Positions 10,301 through 17,961 of a stretch of 64,000 bases of DNA are shown here, piece by piece. The position numbers were made by a program, and so were the translations under genes. Position 1 is the first letter of the stretch, and every line of letters begins with the position of its first letter. Origin of the DNA: Paenalcaligenes hermetiae (lineage in GTDB: Bacteria; Pseudomonadota; Gammaproteobacteria; Burkholderiales; Burkholderiaceae_B); assembly GCF_039543645.1 (NCBI RefSeq), contig NZ_BAABKD010000009.1:620001-684000 (forward strand), read 5' to 3'. The notes beneath the pieces are model-generated. The model ran no database searches. It was not told where the DNA came from and worked only from the letters and a program-made list of their open reading frames with translations.

Positions 10301-10342
10301 CGCCTGCTCTATGGCGTTCTCAAAGTCGATTTCTTTGTGCAT
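7304..10342 (-). CDS. hsdR: Type I restriction enzyme, restriction subunit HsdR
   Basis: This is the motor and nuclease subunit of a type I R-M complex, which translocates unmodified DNA and cleaves it. The N-terminal PD-(D/E)xK-like nuclease domain contains VLAVNGLPVATLELKN. The superfamily 2 helicase motor follows: Walker A HSAGSGKSNSIAWLA near residue 310, DEAHSSQSGE (motif II), FFAFTATP (motif III), then VAEKYQTGFDQPLL and QTLSRLNRT in the second RecA domain. At 1012 residues it is full length with no frame break. AAGGAATAA lies just ahead of the ATG. It follows the DinD-like gene and precedes the DUF262 gene, all on the same strand. Confidence 0.95.
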   Translation of the reverse strand: MHKEIDFENAIEQALITQGGYQKGDPTGFDAETALFPADVVSFVQKTQPKIWERLNNLDASKAESMLLDALTKELAAKGALTVLREGFKCVGKSVKLAYFAPNTSIDTGAAERYAANRLTVVRQVHTKTGAIPDMVLAVNGLPVATLELKNAMSATGWTVENAKHQYRFERNPKDPLFAFKNRCLVHFAVDTEQAFMTTHLKGKDTFFLPFNRGFNHGAGNPPVEGDVRTAYLWKEVLERDSLMDILARFLHLQVEEKTVVTEKGIKRHRKETLIFPRYHQLDAVRSLTQHAKAKGSGHNYLIQHSAGSGKSNSIAWLAHRLSSLHDANNEKVFHSVVVITDRRVLDQQLQNTIFQFEHKLGVVQKIDENTQQLAKALADGVPIIISTIQKFPFISQAIRTLEQKGKGISISTEGKRFAVIVDEAHSSQSGETAMELRKILNKDGIESAIAEQLLDMEDESLSEEAKKELIREQLKRAKQPNLSFFAFTATPKFKTMAVFNEPGPNGEAPFHHYSMRQAIEEGFIHDVLAHYTCYKRYYKLIQKVEDDPEVPRRKAARALARFVSFHDYEIAQKVEVIVEHFRTHTRHKIGGRAKAMVVTSSREHAVRYKLGFDKYIKSKGYTDVKSLVAFSGEIALKEYADKTFTEVGMNQGIKESELPEKFNTEEYQVLLVAEKYQTGFDQPLLHSMYVDKKLSGIQAVQTLSRLNRTARGKTDTFVLDFVNEPEDIYKAFKPYYEVTTKEEDTDPQQLNNLAHTLSTWQIFTEGEVSAWCEIWFRNRLNPTGGEHKKLNSLIDLAVERFKKLSEEDQALFKGQLVSFRNLYGFVAQIIPYQDSDHEKLYTYARFLLTKLPYTADTRTVQVDDEVELKYYRLQKISEGAIDLKAGEPDALYGPTEVGTGQADEEVQLSTLVDKLNERFGTEFTPADQLFFDQVKETAVANEQLRQAVMANSLENFEPVFNKQLENLFVERMDGNEDIFIRLMNDESFRNIASQYLMRAVYNQVKTSVESQ

Positions 10343-10383
10343 AACTTTTATTCCTTTTTAAAAACCTGGCTGGGTATTCACCA

Positions 10384-11253
10384 CTACTCATGTTGGTCAG
10401 TGTCGTCGTTTTGCTGTTTTCCCAGCTTCTTTTGCGCATTCTCTACTTGTTTGACGCTTTTATCCGGCGTGGGCAGGTTCTCTGGCATGGTGCCGCCCAG
10501 TTCGCCAATGGTTTGCCGCACCTTCTGGCCTACCTCGAAATGGGTTTTGTTGGCGTTCTGCTTGCCCTGAATGTTGTCCCGACGCAGCTTCTCTTCTGCC
10601 TGTGTAGCACGGAACAGGTTAGCTGCAAGCTCTGTGCTGCCCATGTAATCCAGAATCTTGTGGCTCTTCTTGAGCCCTTTTCTGGCATGGATATCCTTGG
10701 CACCCAGCCCTCCGTACAGCCCTTTATAGCCATGATCCTGAAAAATGGCGTAATCCAGGGGTGTTTCCACGCCTGCATCCTGGGCAGCAGCCGCCAGATA
10801 CTTGTTGTGGGCGATAAGTTCTTTACGGATGGCCAGGCGCTTCTCATCCTCAGAAAGCGCGGTGAACTGTTCGCTGTCTTCCAGCTCCTGTCGGCGGGTT
10901 TGGATAGCAAAGTAGGTCTGGCCGTTGGCGATTACCGGCTTGGTGGGATCGCCGTTCTGGACGATCAGGTAACAGGCATAGCGTGACAGGTGGACATCCG
11001 GTACTGGGCGTTGCGCGCCAGAGCCGATGCTGACCATTTTACTGACGTCAGCAAAATGGTCTGAAATCTCATTTCCAGACTGCTCACAGGCATGTCTGGC
11101 CTTGTTGATCACCTGCGAAAAATTTTGCCACTTGTGGTACTCCAGCAATGGTGCCAGCTCTCGGGCAGACCAGAACTCGCTGCCATGCTCATCCTCTCTG
11201 CGGATACCTTCAAAGCTCTCGTGGTGAGTATTAGTAGAGGGTGTATTAGCCAT
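10384..11253 (-). CDS. DinD-like (DNA-damage-inducible protein D) family protein
   Basis: The sequence matches the DinD family throughout: FEGIRREDEHGSEFWSAREL, LLEYHKWQNFSQVINKAR, DVHLSRYACYLIVQNGDP, ANGQTYFAIQTRRQE and a basic C-terminal half ending in a Gln/Asp-rich tail. The E. coli member is SOS-induced and was reported to inhibit RecA functions; here the function is not established. The chosen start (MANTPSTNT, 289 residues) has AAGGAG directly upstream, and it overlaps the last 8 bases of hsdS, so the two are translationally coupled. The coupling implies a job connected with the restriction system, perhaps managing self-inflicted DNA damage; that is inference. Confidence 0.85.
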   Translation of the reverse strand: MANTPSTNTHHESFEGIRREDEHGSEFWSARELAPLLEYHKWQNFSQVINKARHACEQSGNEISDHFADVSKMVSIGSGAQRPVPDVHLSRYACYLIVQNGDPTKPVIANGQTYFAIQTRRQELEDSEQFTALSEDEKRLAIRKELIAHNKYLAAAAQDAGVETPLDYAIFQDHGYKGLYGGLGAKDIHARKGLKKSHKILDYMGSTELAANLFRATQAEEKLRRDNIQGKQNANKTHFEVGQKVRQTIGELGGTMPENLPTPDKSVKQVENAQKKLGKQQNDDTDQHE

Positions 11254-12601
11254 GGGCAAGCTCCTTTTGCTCTGCGATAGCGTTTGGGCAGAAATCCCGA
11301 ACATCGATTTTGCCGGTGACGGCGTTGGTGATCAGGGCAGCGCGGTACTCGTGAAGCCGAGAGATTATTTCAGTCACTTTATCAAAACGTTGTGAAAATT
11401 TGCTACGCACATCCTGAATGTAATTTAGTATTTCCTGCTGCTCTAGGGTGGGCGGAATGCCAATAGTAAAATCTTTAAAAAATGACTCTGGTACGCGCTT
11501 CTGACCGCCTGCACCAAACATTTCAGATTCCCCCAGCTTTGCAAAGGCATGGGACATAGTGATATTGAAAAGATACTCAGGCAGTAAGTTATTATTCGCT
11601 CTTAATACATGAAGTTCAGTTGTTCCGAATGCAACACCGTTTTTTAAACCTTTAGCGAAAGCGCCTTTTCTATTTTCAAAGCAAGGTGTTATTTTTGCCA
11701 CAACTACATCATTATCTGAAAAGTACGTATAACCTGACCCTATTTCAGATAACTCTTTCTCAATATCCAAGTTTAAACCACCATACTCGCCGACTGCTTC
11801 CATAGGCACAAATGATACTAAGTCTTGATCATCAAGTTGGATTTCAGACTTACTTGGGTTCATTTTCAAGTCAAACCTGAGGCGACGACATTGCCAATGC
11901 GCAGGAATCTCCCCCAACCAATCAACACCCGAATCCTTCATCGGTACCGATGGGTCCAGCCCCTTGGTGACCGCCTGACTGATGAGCGCTGTGCGTTGTT
12001 CAGCCAGTTTTTCCAAAAGAGACTGCTTTTTGGCAATCAGTGCATCAATCTGAGCAGTTTTGTGGTCGAGGAAACGCACGATAGCCTTTTGTTCATTAAC
12101 TTTCGGTATAGGAATCCATATCTTTTTTAAATCATCTTGGCTAAGGTTCGGTTGCCCGCCACCGTTAGAAAGTGATATCAGAATAGGCCTACGCATCCAG
12201 AGCCAGTAGTAAACAAATCGTGTATCAAACACTGTGGGCTCTGCATATACACAACAGGCTTGGTTAAATGTTGCATCAACACCAAGTATGCCGAGCCGTC
12301 CAATGGTTGCTCCATACATAGCAATAGCCAAGCTTCCTTTAGGGTAAGTCTTTAGAGCTGAATATGTAGCTACTGCTTCTTCGGTAACCTTTTGTGAGGT
12401 ATCAAGTATTACTGTTTCTCGAAGTTCAGAGGTTGTTACCCATGGTATGTCTCCATCATAAAAAATGGGGTTGTCGCTCTTGGGTGTAGTGCCGCTACCT
12501 ATGCGATTAAAACCATGGGTGACTTTCCATACCTCCCAGTGGCTGGGAACTTTTCCCAGCCATGGTACATTTGAGGGTTTGTAGTCAGGATACTCTCTCA
12601 T
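11246..12601 (-). CDS. hsdS: Type I restriction-modification specificity subunit HsdS
   Basis: HsdS recognises the split DNA target and directs both methylation and cleavage. Two target-recognition domains are visible. The first starts WLGKVPSHWEVWKV, and the second starts WLGEIPAHWQCRRLRF. Each is followed by a conserved helical spacer: LDHKTAQIDALIAKKQSLLEK after the first and YIQDVRSKFSQRFDKVTEI after the second. It is 451 residues, the usual length for two domains. The ATG at 12601 overlaps the hsdM stop (TGATG), giving tight translational coupling. Local codon use is more AT-rich in the recognition domains, as often seen with domain exchange. The recognised sequence cannot be read from the protein. 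Confidence 0.93.
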   Translation of the reverse strand: MREYPDYKPSNVPWLGKVPSHWEVWKVTHGFNRIGSGTTPKSDNPIFYDGDIPWVTTSELRETVILDTSQKVTEEAVATYSALKTYPKGSLAIAMYGATIGRLGILGVDATFNQACCVYAEPTVFDTRFVYYWLWMRRPILISLSNGGGQPNLSQDDLKKIWIPIPKVNEQKAIVRFLDHKTAQIDALIAKKQSLLEKLAEQRTALISQAVTKGLDPSVPMKDSGVDWLGEIPAHWQCRRLRFDLKMNPSKSEIQLDDQDLVSFVPMEAVGEYGGLNLDIEKELSEIGSGYTYFSDNDVVVAKITPCFENRKGAFAKGLKNGVAFGTTELHVLRANNNLLPEYLFNITMSHAFAKLGESEMFGAGGQKRVPESFFKDFTIGIPPTLEQQEILNYIQDVRSKFSQRFDKVTEIISRLHEYRAALITNAVTGKIDVRDFCPNAIAEQKELAHG

Positions 12602-14859
12602 CAAACCACCTCCGCCAACATAGCGACGATTTCCTTTTCCAGCTGGCTGATTTCACCTGCAATCTCCTCCAGTGGGCGTGGTGGTTCATAGACATAGAAA
12701 TGGCGATTCAGCGGAATCTCGTAACCCACTTTGGTTTTGCTATGGTCTATCCAAGCGTCCGGCACGTGGGGCAGTACCTCGGCGGCCAGGTAGGCCTCGC
12801 AGTGGTCCTTTACCAACGCTAACAACTTGTCGTGACCGGTTTCGTTGTCGTATTTCAACGGCAAGGGCAGGTTGATATCGGCGGGCAGAGCCACGTTCTC
12901 AGTATCGCGCAACTCCGGATCTGGCTCTGGATTGCCTTTTTTGTCGGTGCAAATGTCGGCTTGTGGGTCTCGTTCTGACAGCGCGACCAGTATTGCCTTT
13001 TTGACCGGAGCTCCCACCTTGAGATCGGCTTTTTTCAAAGCTTTATTCAACAAGGCTTCAAATTCATCCCGGTTCCGGTACAAGGTGTCGCCATCCAGTT
13101 CTTCGAGTAGGTCCTTGATGGCAGCTTGAGTCTGTTTGCCTGCTTCTATTTCTGCCTGATAGGCTACCGGGTCTTTACGTTTTTTACTGGTGGCCAGGTT
13201 GGCAAAGGCCCGTTGCTCGTCCAGGCGAGCAATACGCTCAGGACTGGCCTGAAAATTCAGCCTTAACGGGCGCTCTACGGTAATTTTCAAGTAGCCAAAG
13301 TCACGGTTATCAAAGATCTTGCTGACGGTACGGGTTTCAGTTGCTGTCGGTCTTGATGATCCTTTGCTGTGTACGGGTACAACAGAGGTCGCATCATGCT
13401 GATTCTCAGCGTAAAGGCGCACCAGCTCACGGATATGCTCCTCGGCCAGCTCGTTGCGCTTGTTACCCAGGCTTTTGTCCATCTTCTTGTAATGGCGGGT
13501 GCCGTCGATTAGCTGCACTTTGCCGCGACGGTGTTCGGGCTTACGGTTACTGACAATCCAGATGTAGGTGTAGATACCGGTGTTGTAGAACATTTGATCG
13601 GGCAGAGCGACAATGGCATCCAGCAAATCGTTTTCGATAATCCAACGGCGAATATTGCTTTCCCCGCTACCGGCATCGCCCGTAAACAAGGGGGAGCCGT
13701 TAAAGACCACGGCAATCTTCGAGCCGTCGCCACCTTCATTGATATCACCTACTATTTTCGGCGGGTTGTGCATCTTGGCGATCATGTGCTGCAGAAACAG
13801 CAGCGAGCCATCATTGATACGGGGCAGGCCTGCACCAAAACGCCCAGAGAACCCTTGGTTCTGGTACTCCTCACGCACAAAGTCTTCTTCCGGCTTCCAT
13901 TCCACCCCAAAAGGTGGGTTGGAGAGCATGTAATGAAATTTTTTCTCCGGGTGGCCATCGTGGGGCACAAAGCCGTTGTTTTTGTTCTTGGCATCCTTCA
14001 CGCCCAGAGTATCGCCAAAAATCAGGTTATCGATGGGGGCGTCTTTAATCAGCAGATCTGAACAGCAAATAGCGTAGGACTCAGGGTTGTACTCCTGGCC
14101 AAATAGCTCGATGTGGGCATCTGGGTTTAAGCCATCGTGGGTGCCGTCCCCAATAATGTACTTTTCCGCTTCCGAGAGCATGCCACCGGTACCGGCGGTG
14201 GGGTCGTAAATGCTGCGGTAAATGCCCGGGGCGAAGATGCCGTCTTCATCGGTAAACAGCAGCTGCACCATCAGCCGGATGACTTCGCGCGGGGTAAAGT
14301 GATCCCCAGCCTCTTCGTTGGCCTGCTCGTTAAACTTTCTGACCAGCTCTTCAAACAGATAGCCCATTTGCAGATTGCTGATGGTCTTAGGTGAGAGATC
14401 AATCTCGTTGCTACAGAACTCCTTGAGGATCAGATACAGGCGGTTGGCCTCGTCCAGCTTGGCAATTTCCGCCTCGAAATCGAACTTGTCAAAGATATCC
14501 CGGGCACGGGGTGAGAAACCCTGGATGTAGGCAATCATGTTGCCCGCAATGTTCGGCGGGTCGGCCAGCAGTTTTTCGAAGGTAAAGCCGCTGGTATTGA
14601 ACAGTTCCTGTTTGCGGCCATTGGTGGCAATGCGTGACAGCGCCTTTTCCAATGCAGGGCCGGTTATGCCGCGGGCTTCCAGGCGTTCTTTTTCCGCCAA
14701 TACTTTCTTTTGATTTTCTGCTAATACCAGGTCGAACCGGCGCAGAACAATCATTGGCAGCATCACCCGTCGGTATTGGGGTGGGCGGTAGGGGCCGCGT
14801 AGCTTGTTGGCGATGTTCCAGATAAAGCCGACAAGGTTTTGATGGTGGTTTTGTTGCAT
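12601..14859 (-). CDS. hsdM: Type I restriction-modification methyltransferase HsdM
   Basis: This N6-adenine methyltransferase subunit protects host target sites. The HsdM N-terminal helical domain (LVGFIWNIANKLRGPYRPPQYRRVMLPM) is followed by the SAM-binding motif DPTAGTGGMLSEAEK and the catalytic NPPF motif in MLSNPPFGVEW. A long C-terminal extension (to 752 residues, against about 520 in EcoKI) ends in a coiled segment, EISQLEKEIVAML. I chose the ATG at 14859 (MQQNHHQN), which has GCGAGAAC upstream, over an in-frame TTG six codons earlier. It begins 27 bases after the WYL regulator stop, so it belongs to the same operon. Confidence 0.94.
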   Translation of the reverse strand: MQQNHHQNLVGFIWNIANKLRGPYRPPQYRRVMLPMIVLRRFDLVLAENQKKVLAEKERLEARGITGPALEKALSRIATNGRKQELFNTSGFTFEKLLADPPNIAGNMIAYIQGFSPRARDIFDKFDFEAEIAKLDEANRLYLILKEFCSNEIDLSPKTISNLQMGYLFEELVRKFNEQANEEAGDHFTPREVIRLMVQLLFTDEDGIFAPGIYRSIYDPTAGTGGMLSEAEKYIIGDGTHDGLNPDAHIELFGQEYNPESYAICCSDLLIKDAPIDNLIFGDTLGVKDAKNKNNGFVPHDGHPEKKFHYMLSNPPFGVEWKPEEDFVREEYQNQGFSGRFGAGLPRINDGSLLFLQHMIAKMHNPPKIVGDINEGGDGSKIAVVFNGSPLFTGDAGSGESNIRRWIIENDLLDAIVALPDQMFYNTGIYTYIWIVSNRKPEHRRGKVQLIDGTRHYKKMDKSLGNKRNELAEEHIRELVRLYAENQHDATSVVPVHSKGSSRPTATETRTVSKIFDNRDFGYLKITVERPLRLNFQASPERIARLDEQRAFANLATSKKRKDPVAYQAEIEAGKQTQAAIKDLLEELDGDTLYRNRDEFEALLNKALKKADLKVGAPVKKAILVALSERDPQADICTDKKGNPEPDPELRDTENVALPADINLPLPLKYDNETGHDKLLALVKDHCEAYLAAEVLPHVPDAWIDHSKTKVGYEIPLNRHFYVYEPPRPLEEIAGEISQLEKEIVAMLAEVV

Positions 14860-14886
14860 GCTGTTCTCGCTATTCAATATCTGTTG

Positions 14887-15843
14887 TTAAAGGCTTACTG
14901 CTGCCTTGCCACCGGTGCCGGCATAGCCGGGTGCCAGGACAGCGTTAGCGCAGTGTTCAAGAATGGGGTGGTTGCGTAGCCATAAATGGTGCTCATGGGC
15001 TGGCAGCCGGTGATCAGGGCTACAATCTACGTTCCAGTGGCGTAGCAGATAGCCAGCACGAGCGGCACGGATGCTGAGCTGTCGAACTGGCTGGTTGTTC
15101 TGCCGGGACATATTCGTCACTTGCATGCCATAGTCCAGCGCAATGGCCTGCGGGTGCTTGTGACTCGGATGTGGCACCAGTTCCAAAGTCAGTTTCTGGT
15201 TCCACTGGGCATCCGCTGCTTGCTGTTCATGTTCCGCAACCTTCGTTGTATCGATACCCTTTTTATAGATATGGGCACTGGTAATGCGATTACAGACAAA
15301 GTCACGGAATCCGCTGCGTTTCCGGCAGTAGCCACGTACATGCCAGCGCTGGCCATTGTTGACGATGCTGTGTGGTACAAGCACACGCTCGCTCGAGCCT
15401 GAGGTAAGAGACTGGTAAGTCATCTGCACGGCCTGTTTCTGACTGATGGCACGGCTTAGTGTTGCAAGAACCTCCTGGGGTGGTGCAATTAAATCGGGGG
15501 CGTCCTCACAAAACCCAGACCGTTCAGGAGTTGCCGATACTCCGTCGCCAAAGCCATCCGTTAACACCTTTAAGACGGCACGGGGGGTATGGTGAAACAG
15601 AGGCTGGAAGCTGTCGGTACGGTAGTAGCGCTTGTTTTCGTGCCGGAGGACCAGGTTCTCGTGGGCTAGCTCACGGTAGAGAGTGAAGTCCCGGGTGCTG
15701 GAGGCGACGGCAGTGCCGAAGTGCGCCATTAGCTCACTGCGGCCCACTGAGCCGTGGTATTGCAGGCAAAAATCAATGAACGCCAAGCGCTCGCGCTGGG
15801 CATGTGAATGGTTTTCAAGTATTAAGGCGGCATTTTCCTGCAT
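14887..15843 (-). CDS. WYL-domain transcriptional regulator (BrxR/CapW-like)
   Basis: The N-terminal winged helix-turn-helix (about residues 15-85, RLAFIDFCLQYHGSVGRSEL onward) is followed by a WYL domain (about 130-205: QAVQMTYQSLTSGSSERVLV, then RWHVRGYCRKRSGFRDFVCNRI) and a WCX-like C-terminal domain. This is the domain order of the BrxR/CapW family, dimeric repressors placed first in anti-phage operons and thought to sense a nucleic-acid ligand. At 318 residues it has the family length. It is the first gene of the defence operon, with hsdM 27 bases downstream. Autorepression of the whole operon is the simplest expectation. Confidence 0.85.
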   Translation of the reverse strand: MQENAALILENHSHAQRERLAFIDFCLQYHGSVGRSELMAHFGTAVASSTRDFTLYRELAHENLVLRHENKRYYRTDSFQPLFHHTPRAVLKVLTDGFGDGVSATPERSGFCEDAPDLIAPPQEVLATLSRAISQKQAVQMTYQSLTSGSSERVLVPHSIVNNGQRWHVRGYCRKRSGFRDFVCNRITSAHIYKKGIDTTKVAEHEQQAADAQWNQKLTLELVPHPSHKHPQAIALDYGMQVTNMSRQNNQPVRQLSIRAARAGYLLRHWNVDCSPDHRLPAHEHHLWLRNHPILEHCANAVLAPGYAGTGGKAAVSL

Positions 15844-15868
15844 GTTTGCACCTTTTATGACTCAACGT

Positions 15869-15896
15869 CTTATTAAAACTGTTAGCCACCTTATTA
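15869..15896. promoter_or_regulatory. Candidate operator of the defence operon
   Basis: CTTATTA occurs twice (15869-15875 and 15890-15896), exactly 21 bases apart, which is two helical turns. The pair lies 26-53 bases ahead of the WYL regulator start codon, where the operon promoter should be. Two same-face half sites suit binding by a dimeric regulator, but the assignment is inferred from position and spacing only. Confidence 0.35.
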
Positions 15897-15937
15897 CATA
15901 AACTTGCACCATGCAATCATTTTGATTTGACCTATAC

Positions 15938-15957
15938 AACTTTCACATGTGAAAGTT
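15938..15957. repeat. Perfect 20-bp palindrome
   Basis: AACTTTCACATGTGAAAGTT equals its own reverse complement. It lies between the defence operon promoter and the next terminator, and is the first of several palindromes in 140 bases. It may be an operator or the scar of an island edge. Confidence 0.7.
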
Positions 15958-15990
15958 TTGGCTTCTTTCCCAATGGAGATAACAGTGTGA

Positions 15991-16014
15991 AAAGCCCGCT
16001 GGAGATCAGCGGGC
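15991..16014 (-). terminator. Terminator for the metallo-beta-lactamase-fold pseudogene
   Basis: Read on the minus strand, GCCCGCTG and CAGCGGGC form a stem with a five-base loop followed by TTTT. It lies about 80 bases after the end of the minus-strand pseudogene. Confidence 0.65.
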
Positions 16015-16022
16015 ACCTTTGA

Positions 16023-16050
16023 GCACATTGTTTCACATGAAACAATGTGC
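16023..16050. repeat. 28-bp palindrome containing a parS-like core
   Basis: Arms GCACATTGTTTCA and TGAAACAATGTGC surround a two-base centre. The middle 16 bases (16029-16044, TGTTTCACATGAAACA) differ from the parS consensus at one position. The longer flanking symmetry is not a feature of ordinary parS, so it could be a different operator. Confidence 0.6.
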
Positions 16051-16056
16051 CGCTCA

Positions 16057-16074
16057 ACAAAACCGTGGTTTTGT
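16057..16074. repeat. Palindrome ACAAAACC-N2-GGTTTTGT, copy 1
   Basis: Eight-base arms flank a GT centre. The same arms occur again at 24144-24163 next to oriC with an AA centre. A repeated symmetrical motif suggests a shared binding protein. Confidence 0.6.
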
Positions 16075-16094
16075 AGCTTAAATTCGAAAAATCA

Positions 16095-16713
16095 TCAATC
16101 CCACTGTATTCCACCGGTTAACACTTTTGCCTCTGTCGGAAGCTTACCTTGATAATGACCAGGTATTACGGTTTTTACATCTAAACCTTCTAAATAGCTT
16201 AACTGCTCTCCCCAAACCTCACGTTGTTCTTTAGCTGCCGTATCAGCCAACCAAACATGCTCTCCTGAGTCTAATAAAATCCCACCTAAGATGGTTTGAA
16301 TACTAGGAATCCAAAGCACATTCCGATTAGGGGTCTTGCTTTCCAATCCAACGATCTCGATCCTTTGCCCCGCAAAAGCAAGGGTATCGCCATGCAAAAC
16401 CTCAGGCGTGATAAGCAAATCGGGCGCACTGTCCCCTAACTTCGGCCCCCAGAACTTCTGCTTCTCATCTTTAGTTTTAATAATATGCTCTACCGGTGGC
16501 CTGAATACGCTCAACCAATTTCTCCCCATCTTTTGGTGAAAACTGCGCGTCAATGAGCATCACCTCACTGTCAGCGACTAACAAATTCGACACTACAGGG
16601 AAAATCGCATCGGCTCCAGGCTTATAGGTTTGTACTTGAATTTTTTGCTCTGCTTGTACACTCGCTCCCACAATAGCGCTACAAAAAAGTACACTATGAA
16701 ATAACTTGAGCAT
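16095..16713 (-). pseudogene. Metallo-beta-lactamase-fold protein, broken by an internal deletion
   Basis: The 5' part has a signal peptide (MLKLFHSVLFCSAIVGASVQ) and the domain start (VVSNLLVADSEVMLIDAQFS ... EKLVERIQATG). It then runs out of frame. The 3' part continues in another frame from VEHIIKTKDEKQKFWGPKLG to the end (VIPGHYQGKLPTEAKVL). The segment between them in the family, about 40-45 residues with the HxHxDH zinc motif, is gone and the junction shifts frame. The product would be exported but inactive. AAAGGAAAC precedes the chosen start. It is divergent from the LysR pseudogene, which may once have controlled it. Confidence 0.85.
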
Positions 16714-17526
16714 GACGTTTCCTTTATCTATCAATAGTCCAAGCTTTAGAATACGTTCCTACCCCATAAAGAAAAACAAGCTATTTCACATTAGTTTGTT
16801 GCACATACTGAGCAAATCATGGATAGAATTACTGCCGCCAAAGTTTTTATTGAAGTTGTAGAGCGTCAAAGCCAAACAGCTGCCGCCGAACATTTAGACA
16901 TGTCTAGAGCGATGGTTTCACGCCATTTAAAAGCACTAGAAGAATGGGTAGGAACGCGCTTGCTACACCGCACCACATACCCCAAAAGGCACACTACGCG
17001 TGGCCTGCAGTGTGTCCTTGGCACAGTCTGTACTGAGTCTGCTTACCAGCGAATTTGTACAACTCTACCCCCAAGTTAGGATAGAGCTCTTAGCCGACAA
17101 CAAAACGGTTAACCTAATAGAAGAAGGAGTTGATGTGGCATTACGGATTAGCAATGATTTAGACCCTAATCAAATCGCAATTCGTTTAGAACAATGTCAC
17201 TCGATATTGTGTGCCGCCCCCTCTTATCTGAATAAAAATCCTGCCATTACCCACCCCTCTGCGCTCAAGCAACACAACTGTTTAAGCTACAGCTACTTTG
17301 GTACCACCCATTGGCTTTTATCCAAAAATCAACAGCAATACAAAATCCCCGTGAAGGGTTCAATTACTTCAAACGAGGCCAATGTCTTATTATTTGCCAG
17401 CCTAAATGGCGCTGGTATTAGCCAACAACCTCGCTACAGCGCCCAACCTTTAATTGACCAGGTGCGCGGCAAGCCCCGCCGTTCAGGGCGGGGAAGGATA
17501 GCGCGGACGGCGCAGCCGTCCTTGGG

Positions 17527-17940
17527 TTAATGGGGTGTCTGCTGCTGCTCGATGTACTGGCGCACGATGGAGATTGGCGCACCGCCACAGGATGAGGCGA
17601 AGTAGGACGGCGACCACAGCGCGCCCTTCCAGTAGCGCTTCTGGATGTCGGGTCGTTCCTTGCGTAGCAGACGGCTGGAAACGCCCTTGAGGCTGTTGAC
17701 CAGATTGGAGACAGCCACTTTGGGCGGGTACTCCACCAACAGGTGAACATGATCATCCTCGCCGTCCATCTCAATGAGCTGCGCCTCAAAGTCGGCGCAG
17801 ACCTTGGCAAAGATCGTCCGCAGCCGGTTGATGGCGTCGCGGTCGAACACATTACGGCGATACTTCGCCACAAAGACCAAATGGACGTGCATCTTGAAAA
17901 CGCAGTGCCGACCATGCCGAATATCGTTGTCATTGCTCAT
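17527..17940 (-). CDS. tnpA: IS200/IS605-family transposase TnpA (HUH, Y1)
   Basis: This single-strand DNA transposase of 137 residues is the family length. The HUH motif is H64-V-H66 in DDHVHLLVEYPPK. The catalytic tyrosine is Y129 in IVRQYIEQQ. The open frame extends further upstream to 18492, but that part is antisense to tnpB; the real start is MSNDNDIRHG at 17940. The gene is divergent from tnpB with a 21-base gap, so both promoters overlap. It appears intact, so copy 1 could be mobile. Confidence 0.92.
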   Translation of the reverse strand: MSNDNDIRHGRHCVFKMHVHLVFVAKYRRNVFDRDAINRLRTIFAKVCADFEAQLIEMDGEDDHVHLLVEYPPKVAVSNLVNSLKGVSSRLLRKERPDIQKRYWKGALWSPSYFASSCGGAPISIVRQYIEQQQTPH

Positions 17941-17961
17941 AGACCAAACTATAATTGAGCC

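Noticed and set aside
9296..10570. 424-codon plus-strand frame opposite hsdR and the DinD-like gene
   Set aside because: It has no recognisable domain and lies opposite clearly conserved genes.
15960..15982. Possible right-hand copy of the mnmE attachment site
   Set aside because: The only similarity found is in reverse orientation with about 12 of 18 matches, which does not fit a direct repeat made by integration.
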